NCBI RefSeq assembly: GCF_010183535.1
Contig: NW_026526025.1
Location: forward strand, 186,001-250,000
Direction of reading: 5' to 3'
DNA length: 64,000 bases
Origin: Caenorhabditis remanei
Lineage: Eukaryota > Nematoda > Chromadorea > Rhabditida > Rhabditidae
Position numbers and translations under genes: made by a program. The notes under the pieces were generated by a model, which saw only the letters and a program-made list of their open reading frames with translations, searched no databases and was not told where the DNA came from. The stretch's first letter is position 1, and each line of letters starts with the position of its first letter. This document shows positions 1 to 10,713 of this stretch, piece by piece.

Positions 1-3000
1 GACACTATAGAGGTGTAAGAAGTATTTGTGCGCTACTCCGTACCGATTACTATTGTGCTCTCTGCAATAGAGGTTATCGCAGTACTGCGTTGCACTATAA
101 ATGTCCACTGGTGCATCGTTTATGTGGTCAGCGTCAACGTAATTGTCCTGTCACAGAGAGTGACCAGCCAACTCGATGCAAGACATGCACCGTGTTATTC
201 AAATCTCAAATCTGCTATGAGAATCACATCAAAAAAGGTAGGCACATGGTTGTAGGAACGCTCCAGCTGCTCAACATCATTTCATTCAGGTCCACAGAAT
301 GGCAAAAGTCGATGTGAGTACACGAAAGTGTGTAGGAAATGCGAAGGCATCTACTACACGAACAAAGGCAATGCGCACAAGTGCGGGGAGAAATGGTGCT
401 ATCGCTGCAACTGCCAAAGAATGATGCCACACAGCTGTTTCATGCCGGTTTCAAAGAAGAATGAGAAAAAGCTGACACGACGTCGTGTATATTTCGACAT
501 TGAGGTTTGTACATCACCAAATTTGTGCTCACAACCCAAAATTACAGAGCAGAGCTGACGAATCAACTGGACAGCAACACCCCGTCTTGTTTGTGGCTCT
601 CCGTTGTTGCTCAGACTGCTCAACCATCATCCCAAATGACATTGAACAAGCAAGAAACATGAAGTGCTCGAAATGTGCACCCGATGGACGATTGAAAGTC
701 ATTGAGTGTATCACCACCGAGAATCGAAATGTGAATGTTGGAAGTCAGATGACAAAGTGGTTGTTTGCTGACCACCACCGAGGAGCTGTCGTCGTGGCAC
801 ACAATGCATCTGGGTAAATCGGGGTGTTGGTTCCTATACATGGTATATTTCAGCTACGATGGTCAATTCATTCTTGAAAATTTGATTGCCAGCAACAAAG
901 CTTCACCAAAGCTTGTCATGGACGGAACCAAGTTGATTTTCATGGAGTACAATGGAGTAAAACTTCTCGATTCAATCCGATACCTGTCCATGAGTCTGAG
1001 TTCACTTGGAAAGACGTTCAACGTGGATTCCGTCAAGGGGTAAGATGGTGCGAGAGCAAAGTGAAGCTAATGTTAAAATTTTACAGGGATTTTCCGGTGC
1101 TGTTCATCAAACCCGAAAACTACACTTACGTGGGGCCACTTCCTGATGACCATCACTACGCGATGGACAACAAATCGTCGGTGGTCAAAGAGCAGCTTTC
1201 AACATTCCTGAGTGCTCAACGAGCTGAAGGCAAAATTTTCAACTTTGTCGAAGAGATTTTCAAGTATTGCTACAACGACGTATACATTCTGGCAACATCG
1301 ATGGGACTCTTCGAGAGGGAATTTGAAAAAATCACCAACGTCTGCCTTCTGGAGGTAAGTTTCAGTGAAAAATTTGTACCGATCACACACGACCACGTTC
1401 AGGAGTCTACAACGGCTGCGTCAGCAGCTGCTCTCGTGTTTCGTCGAAACCACTTGGATTCAGAAAAGCCAATCGTCTTGGATGTGAAACCGTCGATATC
1501 GATGAATGCATCACAAGTCAGTCAAAAATATTTGGCGTGGTTCGCTTCCAAAGAGGGTGTACAGCTGAACATGTCAACCACGTATGGCGAAGAAAAGTAA
1601 GTGGAGTCTACAATCTCACAGCAGATCATGCAAAATTTTCAGATTGACAGGTACAGGGTGGACGGTTTTGTACCTCAATGTCCAAAATATCCTCAAGGAC
1701 TCATCATTGAATTTTTCGTAAGTGAACAAAGCTACGGGATTCTCAAATGATCACGATTGCAGGGTTGCTACTGGCATGCACACGATTGCACCTATTCAGA
1801 AGAATCCATGATTGGTTGTGAAAGTGCCAAAGAAATTCGCTTGAAAGATGAGGAACGTTTGAGTGCACTACGTGAATTTCACCCTGTCAAAGTTGTTTGG
1901 GAATGTGAAGTGAAGAAGAAGCTTCAGAGAAATCCTGAGATGGCCGCATTTTTTCAAGACTATGAAGCTGTGGTAAGATTTCGATGCATATGCAATCTGT
2001 TCATAAATGAATTTAGGGACTCCTACACTGTGAGAGGGCACTGACGGGTGGGAGAACCGAAGTTTTTCGACTATACGCCAACAATGAGGGCAAAACACTA
2101 CGATACGCAGACGTTGTCAGGTGATCTGCAACTTCGTTTTCATCAAAAACTATAGAATTTTCAGTCTCTACCCGACAGTAATGAAACACGATCCATTCCC
2201 TATCGGTTCACCCAAAAATGTACCTAAAAACTCCATGGAAATACCAATGAGGAAACCAACCGATTTGACATTTCGAGGGTTTTTGAGCTGCAAAGTCTTG
2301 CCACCACGACATCTGAAGTTACCAGTGTTGCCAATCAAGGACAACGGAAAGCTCCTGTTTGGTCTTTGTAAAAGTTTGTCACGGCAAAAGTCCATATAGA
2401 AACCTCATCAGTTTTTCAGAATGCTGCAGAGACTCAAATCAACATGATTGTGAACACTCGGACAATGATCGTTCGTTCAGCGGAACGTTTACTACAGTGG
2501 AACTCCAGAAAGCACTGAGCTTAGGCTACGAAATTACAGAAGTGTTCCATGTGAAGACAGGTATTTGGTGGATTCATGTAATTTTATTTTTGCAGGGTGT
2601 CAAGTATGAAAACTGGGTGCAGAACGATGAAAGTGGTCGTGGAGGACTATTCACCTCGTACATCAACCAAATGATGGAGGAAAAGATTGTAAGTGAGACA
2701 GTGTTGGGAGGCGAATTCATTTAGCCATTTTCAGCACAGGATGGCCAGCCAGCACAGGATGGCCAGCCAATGTCACTACAGATGCTCAGAAGGACGCGTA
2801 CTGCAAAGCATACTTTGACAAGGAGCAGATTCACCTCACGGACTACTCAAGGTTTTCGAAAAACCCAGGAAAGAGAGCTGTTGCCAAATTGATGCTGAAT
2901 TCTCTGGTATGGTTTTCAATGTTCTCACGGTTGTAAACCAATTTTCAGTGGGGGAAATTTGCACAGCGAGTGGATCGGGAAACGACATGCATAGTGACAG

Positions 3001-3149
3001 ACCCAGCGATATTCTGGAACATTGTCTATGACACAACAATCGTCATTTCGGATGTACTATGCGTGAATGACGCCCTGATCATCAAATATAGGAAGCAGGC
3101 TGAAACTCTTGAGAGCTTCAAAACCAGTGCAATGCAGCTTGCTGCGAAA
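1..3149 (+). pseudogene. Maverick/Polinton-type DNA polymerase B, 5' and 3' truncated
   Basis: Spliced remnant of a protein-primed family B DNA polymerase of the kind carried by nematode Mavericks. A Cys/His-rich N-terminal region (about 100-460) precedes exonuclease motif Exo I (FDIE, about 493-504). Exo II (NAS-GYDGQF, split by an intron at about 816-855) and Exo III (YCYND, about 1266) follow. Then come an EFFGCYWHAHDC block (about 1715-1790), palm motif A (DVVSLYP, joined across an intron at 2164) and motif B (KLMLNS-WGKFAQR, joined across the intron at about 2905-2949). Reading frames join across about ten short introns with GTAAG/GTGA donors and TTTCAG acceptors. The gene starts before the window. 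Homology ends near 3149, before motif C, where unrelated repeat sequence begins, so catalytic function is lost. An 18-bp direct duplication lies at about 2733-2769. Family call is confident; whether the rest of the Maverick exists upstream is unknown. Confidence 0.8.
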
Positions 3150-3254
3150 AATAACAGGGAGCGAAGAACGATTGCTACCGGACTGTTATATTAAAACGGT
3201 GGGGGAATAGAAGACGCGGGGACGAAAAGGGGCGGGCGGGTGGGGGGAATTGTG
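3147..3254 (+). repeat. Inverted-repeat arm, left (partner 10605-10713)
   Basis: About 105 bp nearly identical, in reverse complement, to 10605-10713. It begins CGAAAAATAACAGGG and ends in a long G-rich tract (about 3200-3250) followed by AATTGTG. It abruptly truncates the polymerase B homology. The G-rich tract followed by TGTGTACACAATAC could be a polypurine tract leading into an LTR, which is inference. Confidence 0.75.
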
Positions 3255-3530
3255 TACACAATACAATACTGCAGCTTTCTGCACTCTGAGTCATAACTCA
3301 AAAGGTCAACCTTTGTTGCCTTTCTCACAAATTTTTCTTAATACCTTGGACTTTTCTCAACTCGCTTCGTACGTACGGAATTCTCTCACTGACTCTTGAC
3401 TCTTAACTCTTAATTCTTAACTCTTAAATCTCAATTCTCAATTCTCAAAATTCTTGAATGTCTCTATAAGACTTTTCTTACGACTAGGCAGGGAGACTCA
3501 ATAAATAAAACTATGAGGGACCTAAGTATT
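3252..3530 (+). repeat. Possible LTR fragment after a G-rich tract
   Basis: Begins TGTGTACACAATAC directly after a G-rich tract and contains AATAAATAAA at 3500-3509, a possible polyadenylation signal. No second copy is seen in the window, so the LTR call rests only on layout. Confidence 0.3.
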
Positions 3531-4157
3531 AAACTAATTGGCGCCTAAGCTTAATACCTAAATCATCCTCCTACGGATGCATCCCGGACACGTATTTGTC
3601 CGACTCAAACTTAACTTAACTTATCTCAACTTATCATCAGGGGCGGCAGAGGTCCAATTACCGCCCCTGGCACTATACCTGCACTAATCGGTCCAACACT
3701 TACCTTACCATTCCTATCCAACAACGGGTCGATCTTTTGCTCGGCGGGGCCACGGCCACCGAGACGCGCTGCTACCAGTAGAGGTTTTCGTGGTTTCAGA
3801 TAGGTTTATTAGGGTAAGAATAAGGATGGGAAGAAGAAGTCCTGAATGATAACAAGAACAATATTTATACTGGATCTTCGATGGGTGGAGTCAGCGGTTT
3901 CCAGGCAGGCAGGGCATCGAATGCTTCAGGAATGTGCATGTGACTGTGGGGTATGGTGCATTTGAGGTTTGGTTATGGTACATGACGTTTGAGCCGGTTT
4001 GGATCTTGTGGGTGGCTGGGTGAGATAGTGTTGGAGATTGGAGGCGGTTCCGGAATGTGATGTGGATGGGATATGGAGCGGTGCCTTTGACAGTGTGGGC
4101 TGATGGCGAGAGAGTGCTTGAGTTGGTGAGACGTTGACGGGAGATCTGGAAGAATCG
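3531..4157. other. Non-coding mosaic, no gene recognised
   Basis: No supported gene. A short hairpin (GGGGCGG ... CCGCCCC) lies at about 3640-3667, and G/T-rich sequence fills 3850-4157. Confidence 0.5.
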
Positions 4158-4311
4158 TGTTAGGCTTAATAATGGAAATGGGACGTGAAAGCGGGCTCGC
4201 CTGTCCTGGACAGAGACCCGGAAGTATCCGGATGGGATGACGATAATGCGTCACCGGGTACAAAGTCCGGTGGGATCTTGGAATACCTAAGGGATTACGA
4301 TATCCCTTACA
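4158..4311 (-). repeat. 154-bp LTR-like repeat, copy 1
   Basis: Bounded by TG and CA (TGTTAGGC ... CCCTTACA) and near-identical, in reverse complement, to 14146-14299, also 154 bp. The inner end is a small palindrome (TAAGGGAT ... ATCCCTTA). No matching target duplication flanks either copy. Confidence 0.6.
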
Positions 4312-4760
4312 GTAGTGAGATATCTCTGATTTTAACTGAATAAAATCTTTATTGCTCTCCTCATATCTAATTCAATTTCTCAGTTGCAAGCCCTATTTCT
4401 CGTTCACCTCCAATCACCTTTTGCATGATTTCTACTTCCTTCACATTATATTATCCGAGTGCATTCTGAGTGCTGCTTCCTCATATCATAGATCTTGTCC
4501 GGCTCATAAGATCACGAAGAAATATGTTCTGCACTTTCATCTTGTGATCTGTTTGAGTGGAAGACTTCAATATTTTGCATTCTGGTTCTTGTTTTCTGAT
4601 TTCAAGTTTGCTCTGCTTGAAAACTCAGACTTTAGTTTTTAAAATTCTTGTTTTCGTTAGTGGTATTTTTTTTTAATTTGAACCTTCTTTTTTTAATCCT
4701 TCAGTAACAATTTTTTCATGGATCGAAAGTCTTTCACATCAAGAATGGAATTCGATAGAC
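4312..4760 (+). repeat. Dispersed repeat block A, copy 1
   Basis: Direct near-identical copy of the block at 45365-46098, from GTAGTGAGATATCTC to AATGGAATTCGATA. Copy 2 carries an extra 283-bp insert (a solo LTR) that this copy lacks, so this is the uninterrupted state. No coding sequence recognised. Confidence 0.85.
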
Positions 4761-4811
4761 TGTTCACAGAGAAAAACCATCCGATGAGACGGATATCTGA
4801 TGTCATCTAAT

Positions 4812-5181
4812 GAAAAACGATATTGAGATAGAAACGAGTAAATTGTACAAAGAAGACCTCTATAAACTTTACTCGTGCATTCTGAAATTTCATTATAATT
4901 TTCAAAAAAGTATTCAATTTAAAAATAACTAAAATTTCTTACATTCTTGTTGTCTTATTCATTTTTAATACTGCTACAACCAAACTAAATAAGAACTAAA
5001 AACACAGAAGTTTGAATGTACGCGAATAAAAAACCAAAGAATCAGAAAGATAATGGTTGAAGGTATAATTTATGAAAAATAAATTTCATGATTAATAATA
5101 AAATGGAAATATTTTATGAACTTGACGTAAACCTGGATGGTGTAGTATTTTGACAGAAAATGGTCTCTTTCAGTGCCACTG
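4812..5181 (+). repeat. Dispersed repeat block B, copy 1
   Basis: Near-identical to 15404-15773, and partly (in reverse) to 16062-16311. Ends at CAGTGCCACTG (5171-5181), the same end as copy 2. Contains the start of a short reading frame (MYANKKPK) that stops quickly here. Confidence 0.85.
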
Positions 5182-5279
5182 TGTTCTGACTTATAGGGTG
5201 TGGAACCCCAAGTCAGACTAGTTTGGCGACAGTAATAACAAGAAGAAGTTTCACAACTTTATTAGGGAATAACACACTA

Positions 5280-5555
5280 CTAACCGAGTTCATTCAGCAA
5301 TGGGATTTTGGGCTTTCCTCCAACGGGCTCCGTAGTATCCATAGGCACGGGCGGTGGCGGCATCTCGTCCTTCTCCTTCTTCGGGATCGTTCCTTTCGAA
5401 GCAGTCGATGGCGGGGATGGCATGAAGGCGGAGACGGCTTGGCGGCAGTTGTAGCAGGCTTCACAGGAAGCGATTTGAGTGAACTTCTGGTCGATTCTCC
5501 TTCCTTTTATGCACAGAATGTAGGGCAGATCGTTATCTCCAGGGCACGCGGTCAC
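5280..5555 (-). CDS. Short ORF downstream of BEL pol
   Basis: A 91-codon minus-strand ORF between the pol stop and the 3' end of the BEL element. It contains a Cys-rich segment (CEACYNC) and then a Pro/Lys-rich tail. I do not recognise the family. It could be an accessory ORF, a worn envelope-type ORF or chance. Its position in the 3' region of the element is the only argument for function. Confidence 0.35.
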   Translation of the reverse strand: MTACPGDNDLPYILCIKGRRIDQKFTQIASCEACYNCRQAVSAFMPSPPSTASKGTIPKKEKDEMPPPPVPMDTTEPVGGKPKIPLLNELG

Positions 5556-5741
5556 GATTGAAGGCCAAGGTCACGGGTATTTGTTGTAGTCGAGAAGGTT
5601 AGCATTGCCAGACGGTTGGAAGGTCACGTGGGTTAGTTAATGTATCATTAATGTGAAGTTGTAGTCTGGTGGAGACAGTTGTAATTATGCTGGAGCCGTT
5701 GTGGCTTTGGTAGATTGTGTTAGGTCGTGAATTGAGACCTA

Positions 5742-8700
5742 TTAATTCCGCGACACTGGGGGGGCGCAAGAGGTGCTCGGAGCACTGGTGGGTTGACCCG
5801 AAGCCACAGGTGGGGCGTCTGGGGTGGTCTCGACTGCTGCTGTCGATAACTCCAACGGTATGAGTTGGTTTATTGTGCGTTCTACAAGTTTGTTCTTGCA
5901 CTTTACGATTACGGATCGTACCTGTCCATCTTTGGATGGGAGTAGTTCTATGATGCGTGCTAGAGGCCATCTGTATCGAGGGAGATTTGGCGTGTGGACC
6001 AGAACTACTTGGTTGGGTTCTGGAGCGATTGTGCAGTGTGATTTGTTTTTGTATGTTGGGGCATTGTACCCGGTGTACATTGAGTTGTAAAATTGGTCCC
6101 ACAATTGGAGTCGGATATTGTCGAGATGTTTGAGGTATTCTCTGGTTTGTTTCTCTGTTAACCCCATGTGGGCCGTTGTGGTATCTCCGGAGTGGTTCGG
6201 GAGAGATAACTCAGCTTGTGGACTGATGAAGTCTACTGGACGTATTGCTTCTGTGTCCGAGATGCTTACGGGATTCGCCGTTATTGGGCGGCTGTTTATA
6301 ATCCCTTCACATTCTATTAACAATGTTTCTACTTCGAGGAACGACAGTTGGAGTCGTCCGATGGTTTTATAAAACATGTTTTTGACAATTGCGACAATTC
6401 TTTCGTACACCCCTCCTTGCCAGGGAGCGAATGGTGTAATTTGTTTGACTTCTATCGCTTTTGATGCGAGAAAACAAGTGAGTGTTTGACTTGAGTTAAT
6501 CAATGTGTTTATGTCAGCATTGATCATAGTGTATCCTAATGTGAATGCTGGTGCATTGTCAGAAATTATAGTTTTAGGGGACCCTCTGCGGCCAATAAAT
6601 CTTCTCATTGCCAGAAGGAAGCTTGCTGTCGTGTTATCTGGTACGACTTCAATATGGACTGCTCTCGTGACGAGACAAGTCGTGAGCATGGACCACAACT
6701 TTCCTGTTTGCCCGGTCTCTGTCTTGTATCCAATTGGTCCAAAATAGTCCAATCCAATGTGTTGAAATGGTCTACATGATTGTGTGCGGACTGTTGGTAG
6801 GGATGTGGCAAATGGGTATGTGTATGGTAGGCCGTGCCGCCGTTTGCATGTGGTGCATCCTTTTCTGACTGATCGTGTTAAGGATGTGATCCGTTTTATC
6901 CAATATTTTTGTTGGATGTCGGTTGCCATGTCTTTGGGGCCTTGATGCAGTAGACTTTTGTGGGAGTCCAAAGCAATGAGTCTTGCCAAACGATGTTTGT
7001 GGATGATGTATATGAGCGATTTGGGCATGTTAAGGTGTTGTTTGTTTACATATGTGTTGTGGTAGAGGTAAAGTCCATCCTCCGTTTTCTGGATTTGTTG
7101 AGACTTTGGTATCTCGACGTTGAGCTGACTTTTTGAGTCTGCGTAGTGGTCTTGAATGATATACTTGTGGGCAACTATGCGTTGTTGAACTTCGTTTCTG
7201 CTCATTCGAGCTAGAGCAAAGGTTTTCAAAGTTTGGGATTGCCACAAATATAGGTGTTGTGGGTAACGTTCATTGCGTTTCCGAACCACAATGTGTATCC
7301 ATCTCATTACTTTTTGAACAATTGTTGTTAGTTTCACCAAACTGTTGGTGTTATCGTATGGTACGATGGATTCGTATTGGTGTGGTGGATATTCAGACGG
7401 TAGTCCTCGGTGTGGAGGGAATGGTGGTGCTGCGGTGTCAAGAGTGAAGAAGTGGAACTCTTTGGGATCTTCTGGAGATTGTTCCAAGGACTTGGGCCAG
7501 TAAGCTTGATCTTGTAGAAGGAATTCTGGGCCGTGTTGCCAGAGCTTGCTTTCTTTGATTTGATGTAACGTGGCTCCACGTGATGCGATATCCGCTGGAT
7601 TTTTATCCGTTGGAACATATCGAAATGTTGGAGAGAGTTTCTTCTTTGTGAATTCTTGTTCGAGTTCAGTTATCGCTCGCACTCTGTTACTCACCCATTT
7701 GTCGGATGAATTTTTGTGTTGAACCCAGTTGAGTACCGCGGTGTTGTCGCAAAAGAATGTTATTGATGAAAGTGTGATGTTCACTTCCGTAAGTATTGTG
7801 GATGCTGCGTTGACAGCTGTAACCACTCCTAAGAGTTCCATTCGTGGTATGGTGAGGTGCTCATTGTTCATTGGTCTGATCCGTGTTTTTGAGAAGAGTA
7901 ACTGTACTTGTGTAGTGTTATCTTGACACTCGAATCGCAGGTATGCGCATGTCGCATAGTGATCTTTGGAGGCATCGGAAAACATGATAAGCGATGCGTG
8001 AGTGAACCCTTGAGCCGGTGTGATCCTCCTTGGAACTGTGTAGGACGTTGCTGTTATTGCTGCTTTTATTTTTTCCCAATCAGATAACAGAGTAGTTGGT
8101 AGTGGGTCCTTCCATTTCAGTTTATACTTCCATACTTTCGCCATCAAGGATTTACTTGCCACTCCGAGTGGGGAGATTAGTCCTTGAGGATCGTATGTTG
8201 AAGCTATGAACGAAGCGAGTTGACGTTTCGTTGGAATGCCTTCTGGTGGCTGAGCTATCTTGATGGTCAAGGTGTCCTTATCCGCATCCCAATGATGTCC
8301 TAGGAGCTTACAGATCGTGCTTTTGGGTCTGTCCTGCTCAGGTATTGCGTTCATGACTGTCTTGTTATTGCACAAGAAGTCTCTGAGTCTCATATGCATC
8401 GATGAGAAGGTCGCTACGGATTCTTGGTAGTTTTTGAGGAGTTCTTCTGTGGACTCTGGTGTGAACATAACATTGTCCACATAAAGATTTTGTGTGATCT
8501 TTTCATGGATTGGATGTGGGTTAAGTTCCATGTACCTGGGAATTGTGATCGCCAGGAGAAAGGGTGACGCGGTTATGCCAAATGGCAGCCGTGTAAACCG
8601 GTACGTGACGATATTGTCTGGAGTGGCCGGTTTGGTGTGGTCTTTCAACCAAAGAAATTTGGTGCAATTTCTGTGTTGAGGTTGAAGTCTGACCTGATGG

Positions 8701-10154
8701 AAGGCCTTCTCCAAGTCGGCAATCATGAGGTACGGCTTGGTCCGTGATCTGAATAGGATACCCAGAATCGACTTCAGAATCGATGGGCCTGGGTGTATGC
8801 ATTGATTCAGTGACTGTTCATTCTTCATGTGTGAAGAGGCATCGAGTACGATGCGTAGTTTTGTGTTTTGAGCGTCGGGTTTGATAATTACTCGATGTGG
8901 GATGTAATAATGTGGGCCGATGTGCTGCTCATTTTCTGGAACTAGTTCAATTATGCCAGAATTTAATTGCTGTTGAATAATGTCGTTGTACGTTGTCCGA
9001 TCCGTCATGGAAGCTAGTTGTACTTCTAATAGTGATATGAGACGTTTAACAGCGACTAAATAGTTGTTGTGAAGTGTGGCTTCCTTTCCGTTAAATGGAA
9101 ACAGAACATATAATTTGTTGTCTTTGTCTAGAATGGCTGTCTTTTTGTACTTGAGTATGAGATCCTGATTGAGCTGTACTCTTTGTAGAATAGCAGTTGG
9201 TGGTTCTATTCCGAGGACTTCGAGTTTCCAAGATTGTTCAAGAAGCCAATCCAGGCGTGCGTTTGTCACTTGTGGTGACTGACTGATTTCGACTGATAAC
9301 TCTTCTGGGCGATCATAATCGGATATGTCGACAGTGTTAATGTATGACTCGTTGTAGTCATTGTTCTGATCTGAAGAGTCATCTTGTGTTTCCTTGGCCC
9401 TTTGGAGTGCATATGGCACTGGACTTGGGTGGGTTATTACGCCTACTTGTGTATCTTCCACGATCCGACCGCTCGGTAAGACGTGTCTTGTGCTCGTGGA
9501 AAGTAAGGTGGGTAGGACGTTGTTTCCTATAATGAGATCGATTGGCTTCCCATTGAATTTCTGGAGACCTGTGAGTTGTTGTTGGTCAAAATTCTTTTGA
9601 ATTAGGTACTCCAAGTCTTTTCGTGAGAAAGTTGGTGCTTTCACGACCGTAGGGAGTTGGGGGTACTCGGGAAGGATAGTGCTCCATGCCTTTCCCGATT
9701 TGTCCATGATGTCTAATTTGTAGAATTTGACTTGTTGTGGTCCTGAGGATGAAATGAATCCTCGAAAGTTAACTAATTTTTGATAGTGTACCGGACATCG
9801 TAATCTCAGCACTGCTGGTTTTGCAATGAGAGAAGTTGTCGCTCCGCTATCAACTAAGGCGTTGAGTCTTGCTCCAGATGGTGTTAGCAGCTGGAGGAAT
9901 GGTAATGTGTAGTGTGGGTCTGAGATTACAGACAAATTGACAGTGATTGTGGTAATGTTGGTTTGCAGATTAAGAGATACGGTGTTTTGTGTCGAATCTT
10001 CTATTGTTGTATGTATGTCTGGTGTAGACGTGATAGTATCTAGTGTTGTGTTACCTGATGTGGCAGGTGTTATGTGTTTATGAATATGTGGAGTTTGTGT
10101 TGGTCGAGGTGAGAGACCGTACCGTGCAGTTTGGTGGTTCTGTCTAGAGGTCAA
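5742..10154 (-). CDS. BEL/Pao Pol polyprotein (PR-RT-RNase H-IN)
   Basis: Open for 1470 codons. Aspartic protease motif VDSGAT lies near residue 101. Reverse transcriptase has ADLEKAFHQV near 473 and LPFGITASPF near 530. The catalytic box reads YVDN near 558, where most BEL/Pao elements have YVDD. RNase H has FSDASKD near 726. Integrase follows with a His/Cys zinc region (HKSLLHQG ... CTTCKRR, about 1060-1100) and a DDE core: DYFGP near 1136, SDNAP near 1198, GGVYERIV near 1250. A C-terminal segment ends in INQLIPLEL, which recurs in the decayed element at about 31.1 kb. The frame opens +1 relative to gag, and the first codon of the open frame is TTG, so translation likely depends on gag. Order and length fit the family. 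No internal stop was seen. Confidence 0.9.
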   Translation of the reverse strand: MTSRQNHQTARYGLSPRPTQTPHIHKHITPATSGNTTLDTITSTPDIHTTIEDSTQNTVSLNLQTNITTITVNLSVISDPHYTLPFLQLLTPSGARLNALVDSGATTSLIAKPAVLRLRCPVHYQKLVNFRGFISSSGPQQVKFYKLDIMDKSGKAWSTILPEYPQLPTVVKAPTFSRKDLEYLIQKNFDQQQLTGLQKFNGKPIDLIIGNNVLPTLLSTSTRHVLPSGRIVEDTQVGVITHPSPVPYALQRAKETQDDSSDQNNDYNESYINTVDISDYDRPEELSVEISQSPQVTNARLDWLLEQSWKLEVLGIEPPTAILQRVQLNQDLILKYKKTAILDKDNKLYVLFPFNGKEATLHNNYLVAVKRLISLLEVQLASMTDRTTYNDIIQQQLNSGIIELVPENEQHIGPHYYIPHRVIIKPDAQNTKLRIVLDASSHMKNEQSLNQCIHPGPSILKSILGILFRSRTKPYLMIADLEKAFHQVRLQPQHRNCTKFLWLKDHTKPATPDNIVTYRFTRLPFGITASPFLLAITIPRYMELNPHPIHEKITQNLYVDNVMFTPESTEELLKNYQESVATFSSMHMRLRDFLCNNKTVMNAIPEQDRPKSTICKLLGHHWDADKDTLTIKIAQPPEGIPTKRQLASFIASTYDPQGLISPLGVASKSLMAKVWKYKLKWKDPLPTTLLSDWEKIKAAITATSYTVPRRITPAQGFTHASLIMFSDASKDHYATCAYLRFECQDNTTQVQLLFSKTRIRPMNNEHLTIPRMELLGVVTAVNAASTILTEVNITLSSITFFCDNTAVLNWVQHKNSSDKWVSNRVRAITELEQEFTKKKLSPTFRYVPTDKNPADIASRGATLHQIKESKLWQHGPEFLLQDQAYWPKSLEQSPEDPKEFHFFTLDTAAPPFPPHRGLPSEYPPHQYESIVPYDNTNSLVKLTTIVQKVMRWIHIVVRKRNERYPQHLYLWQSQTLKTFALARMSRNEVQQRIVAHKYIIQDHYADSKSQLNVEIPKSQQIQKTEDGLYLYHNTYVNKQHLNMPKSLIYIIHKHRLARLIALDSHKSLLHQGPKDMATDIQQKYWIKRITSLTRSVRKGCTTCKRRHGLPYTYPFATSLPTVRTQSCRPFQHIGLDYFGPIGYKTETGQTGKLWSMLTTCLVTRAVHIEVVPDNTTASFLLAMRRFIGRRGSPKTIISDNAPAFTLGYTMINADINTLINSSQTLTCFLASKAIEVKQITPFAPWQGGVYERIVAIVKNMFYKTIGRLQLSFLEVETLLIECEGIINSRPITANPVSISDTEAIRPVDFISPQAELSLPNHSGDTTTAHMGLTEKQTREYLKHLDNIRLQLWDQFYNSMYTGYNAPTYKNKSHCTIAPEPNQVVLVHTPNLPRYRWPLARIIELLPSKDGQVRSVIVKCKNKLVERTINQLIPLELSTAAVETTPDAPPVASGQPTSAPSTSCAPPVSRN

Positions 10155-10606
10155 CTCCGTTGTTCCGAAAAAACGTTTTGAGATTCTCGTTGGTGTTGAC
10201 GCAATTGACTAAGGTGTCAAGCTTCTCAAGCTTCTCGTTCTCTTGGCAGATCACTGAATGATGCTTCCGGTTGCACGTGTTGCATCTAAATCTTGATTGA
10301 CAATCCGAAACGAGATGATCGTTGCGAAGACAATTGAGACATAAATTTTGTTTCATGATCGAATCGCGTTTCTCCTTTGCGGGAATTTGACACGTGTTCG
10401 TTGGATGATTCTGTTGGCAGAATGTGCAGGGAGCTGATCTCCATTTTGATGGCTTTGGGGGCCGTGATTGCTTGTGTCGGCTTTCGTTGTTCCGAGGTGA
10501 CTTTGCGGCGATCGAAAGCTTATTAACCTCTGCTGTGCAGATCTCGGTGAGCTGCGTACGGTTTTTCTTTCGTTGTTCCGCATCGTCAAGTGCACGGTTT
10601 TCACAA
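10144..10606 (-). CDS. BEL/Pao Gag C-terminal part with zinc knuckles
   Basis: Minus-strand frame running from the junction near 10606 to a TAG at 10144-10146. It carries CTFCQQNHPTNTC and then CLNCLRNDHLVSDC / CNTCNRKHHSVIC, the Cys/His knuckles typical of the BEL gag nucleocapsid. The N-terminal matrix and capsid part is absent. It overlaps the pol frame by about 70 nt in the +1 frame. A T6 run (10168-10173 on the plus strand as A6) sits in the overlap, so a one-base indel is an alternative to real frameshifting. Confidence 0.75.
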
Positions 10607-10713
10607 TTCCCCCCACCCGCCCGCCCCTTTTCGTCCCCGCGTCTTCTATTCCCCCACCGTTTTAATATAACAGTCCGGTAGCAATCGTTCTTCGCTCCCT
10701 GTTATTTTTCGTC
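10605..10713 (-). repeat. Inverted-repeat arm, right (partner 3147-3254)
   Basis: Reverse complement of 3147-3254. Here the G-rich end abuts the truncated BEL gag. The two arms bracket 7.35 kb. Flanking sequences show no clear target duplication. Confidence 0.75.

Larger units (their letters stand above)
5182..10616 (-). mobile_element. BEL/Pao LTR retrotransposon, 5'-truncated
   Basis: Minus-strand element with gag zinc knuckles (about 10400-10250), a long pol (10154-5742) and a short downstream ORF (5555-5280). Read on the minus strand, the 3' end appears to finish as CAGAACA at 5182, next to the CAGTGGCACTG end of repeat block B, which fits an LTR terminus. The 5' LTR and N-terminal gag are missing; gag homology runs into an inverted-repeat arm near 10605. 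It lies between block B (ending 5181) and that arm. The nearly intact pol suggests the insertion is not very old, but the missing 5' end makes this copy non-autonomous. Confidence 0.85.

Noticed and set aside
5599..6102. 167-codon minus-strand frame at the end of BEL pol, considered as an envelope start
   Set aside because: Most of it overlaps pol in another frame; the unique tail is under 50 codons and shows no signal peptide or membrane segment.
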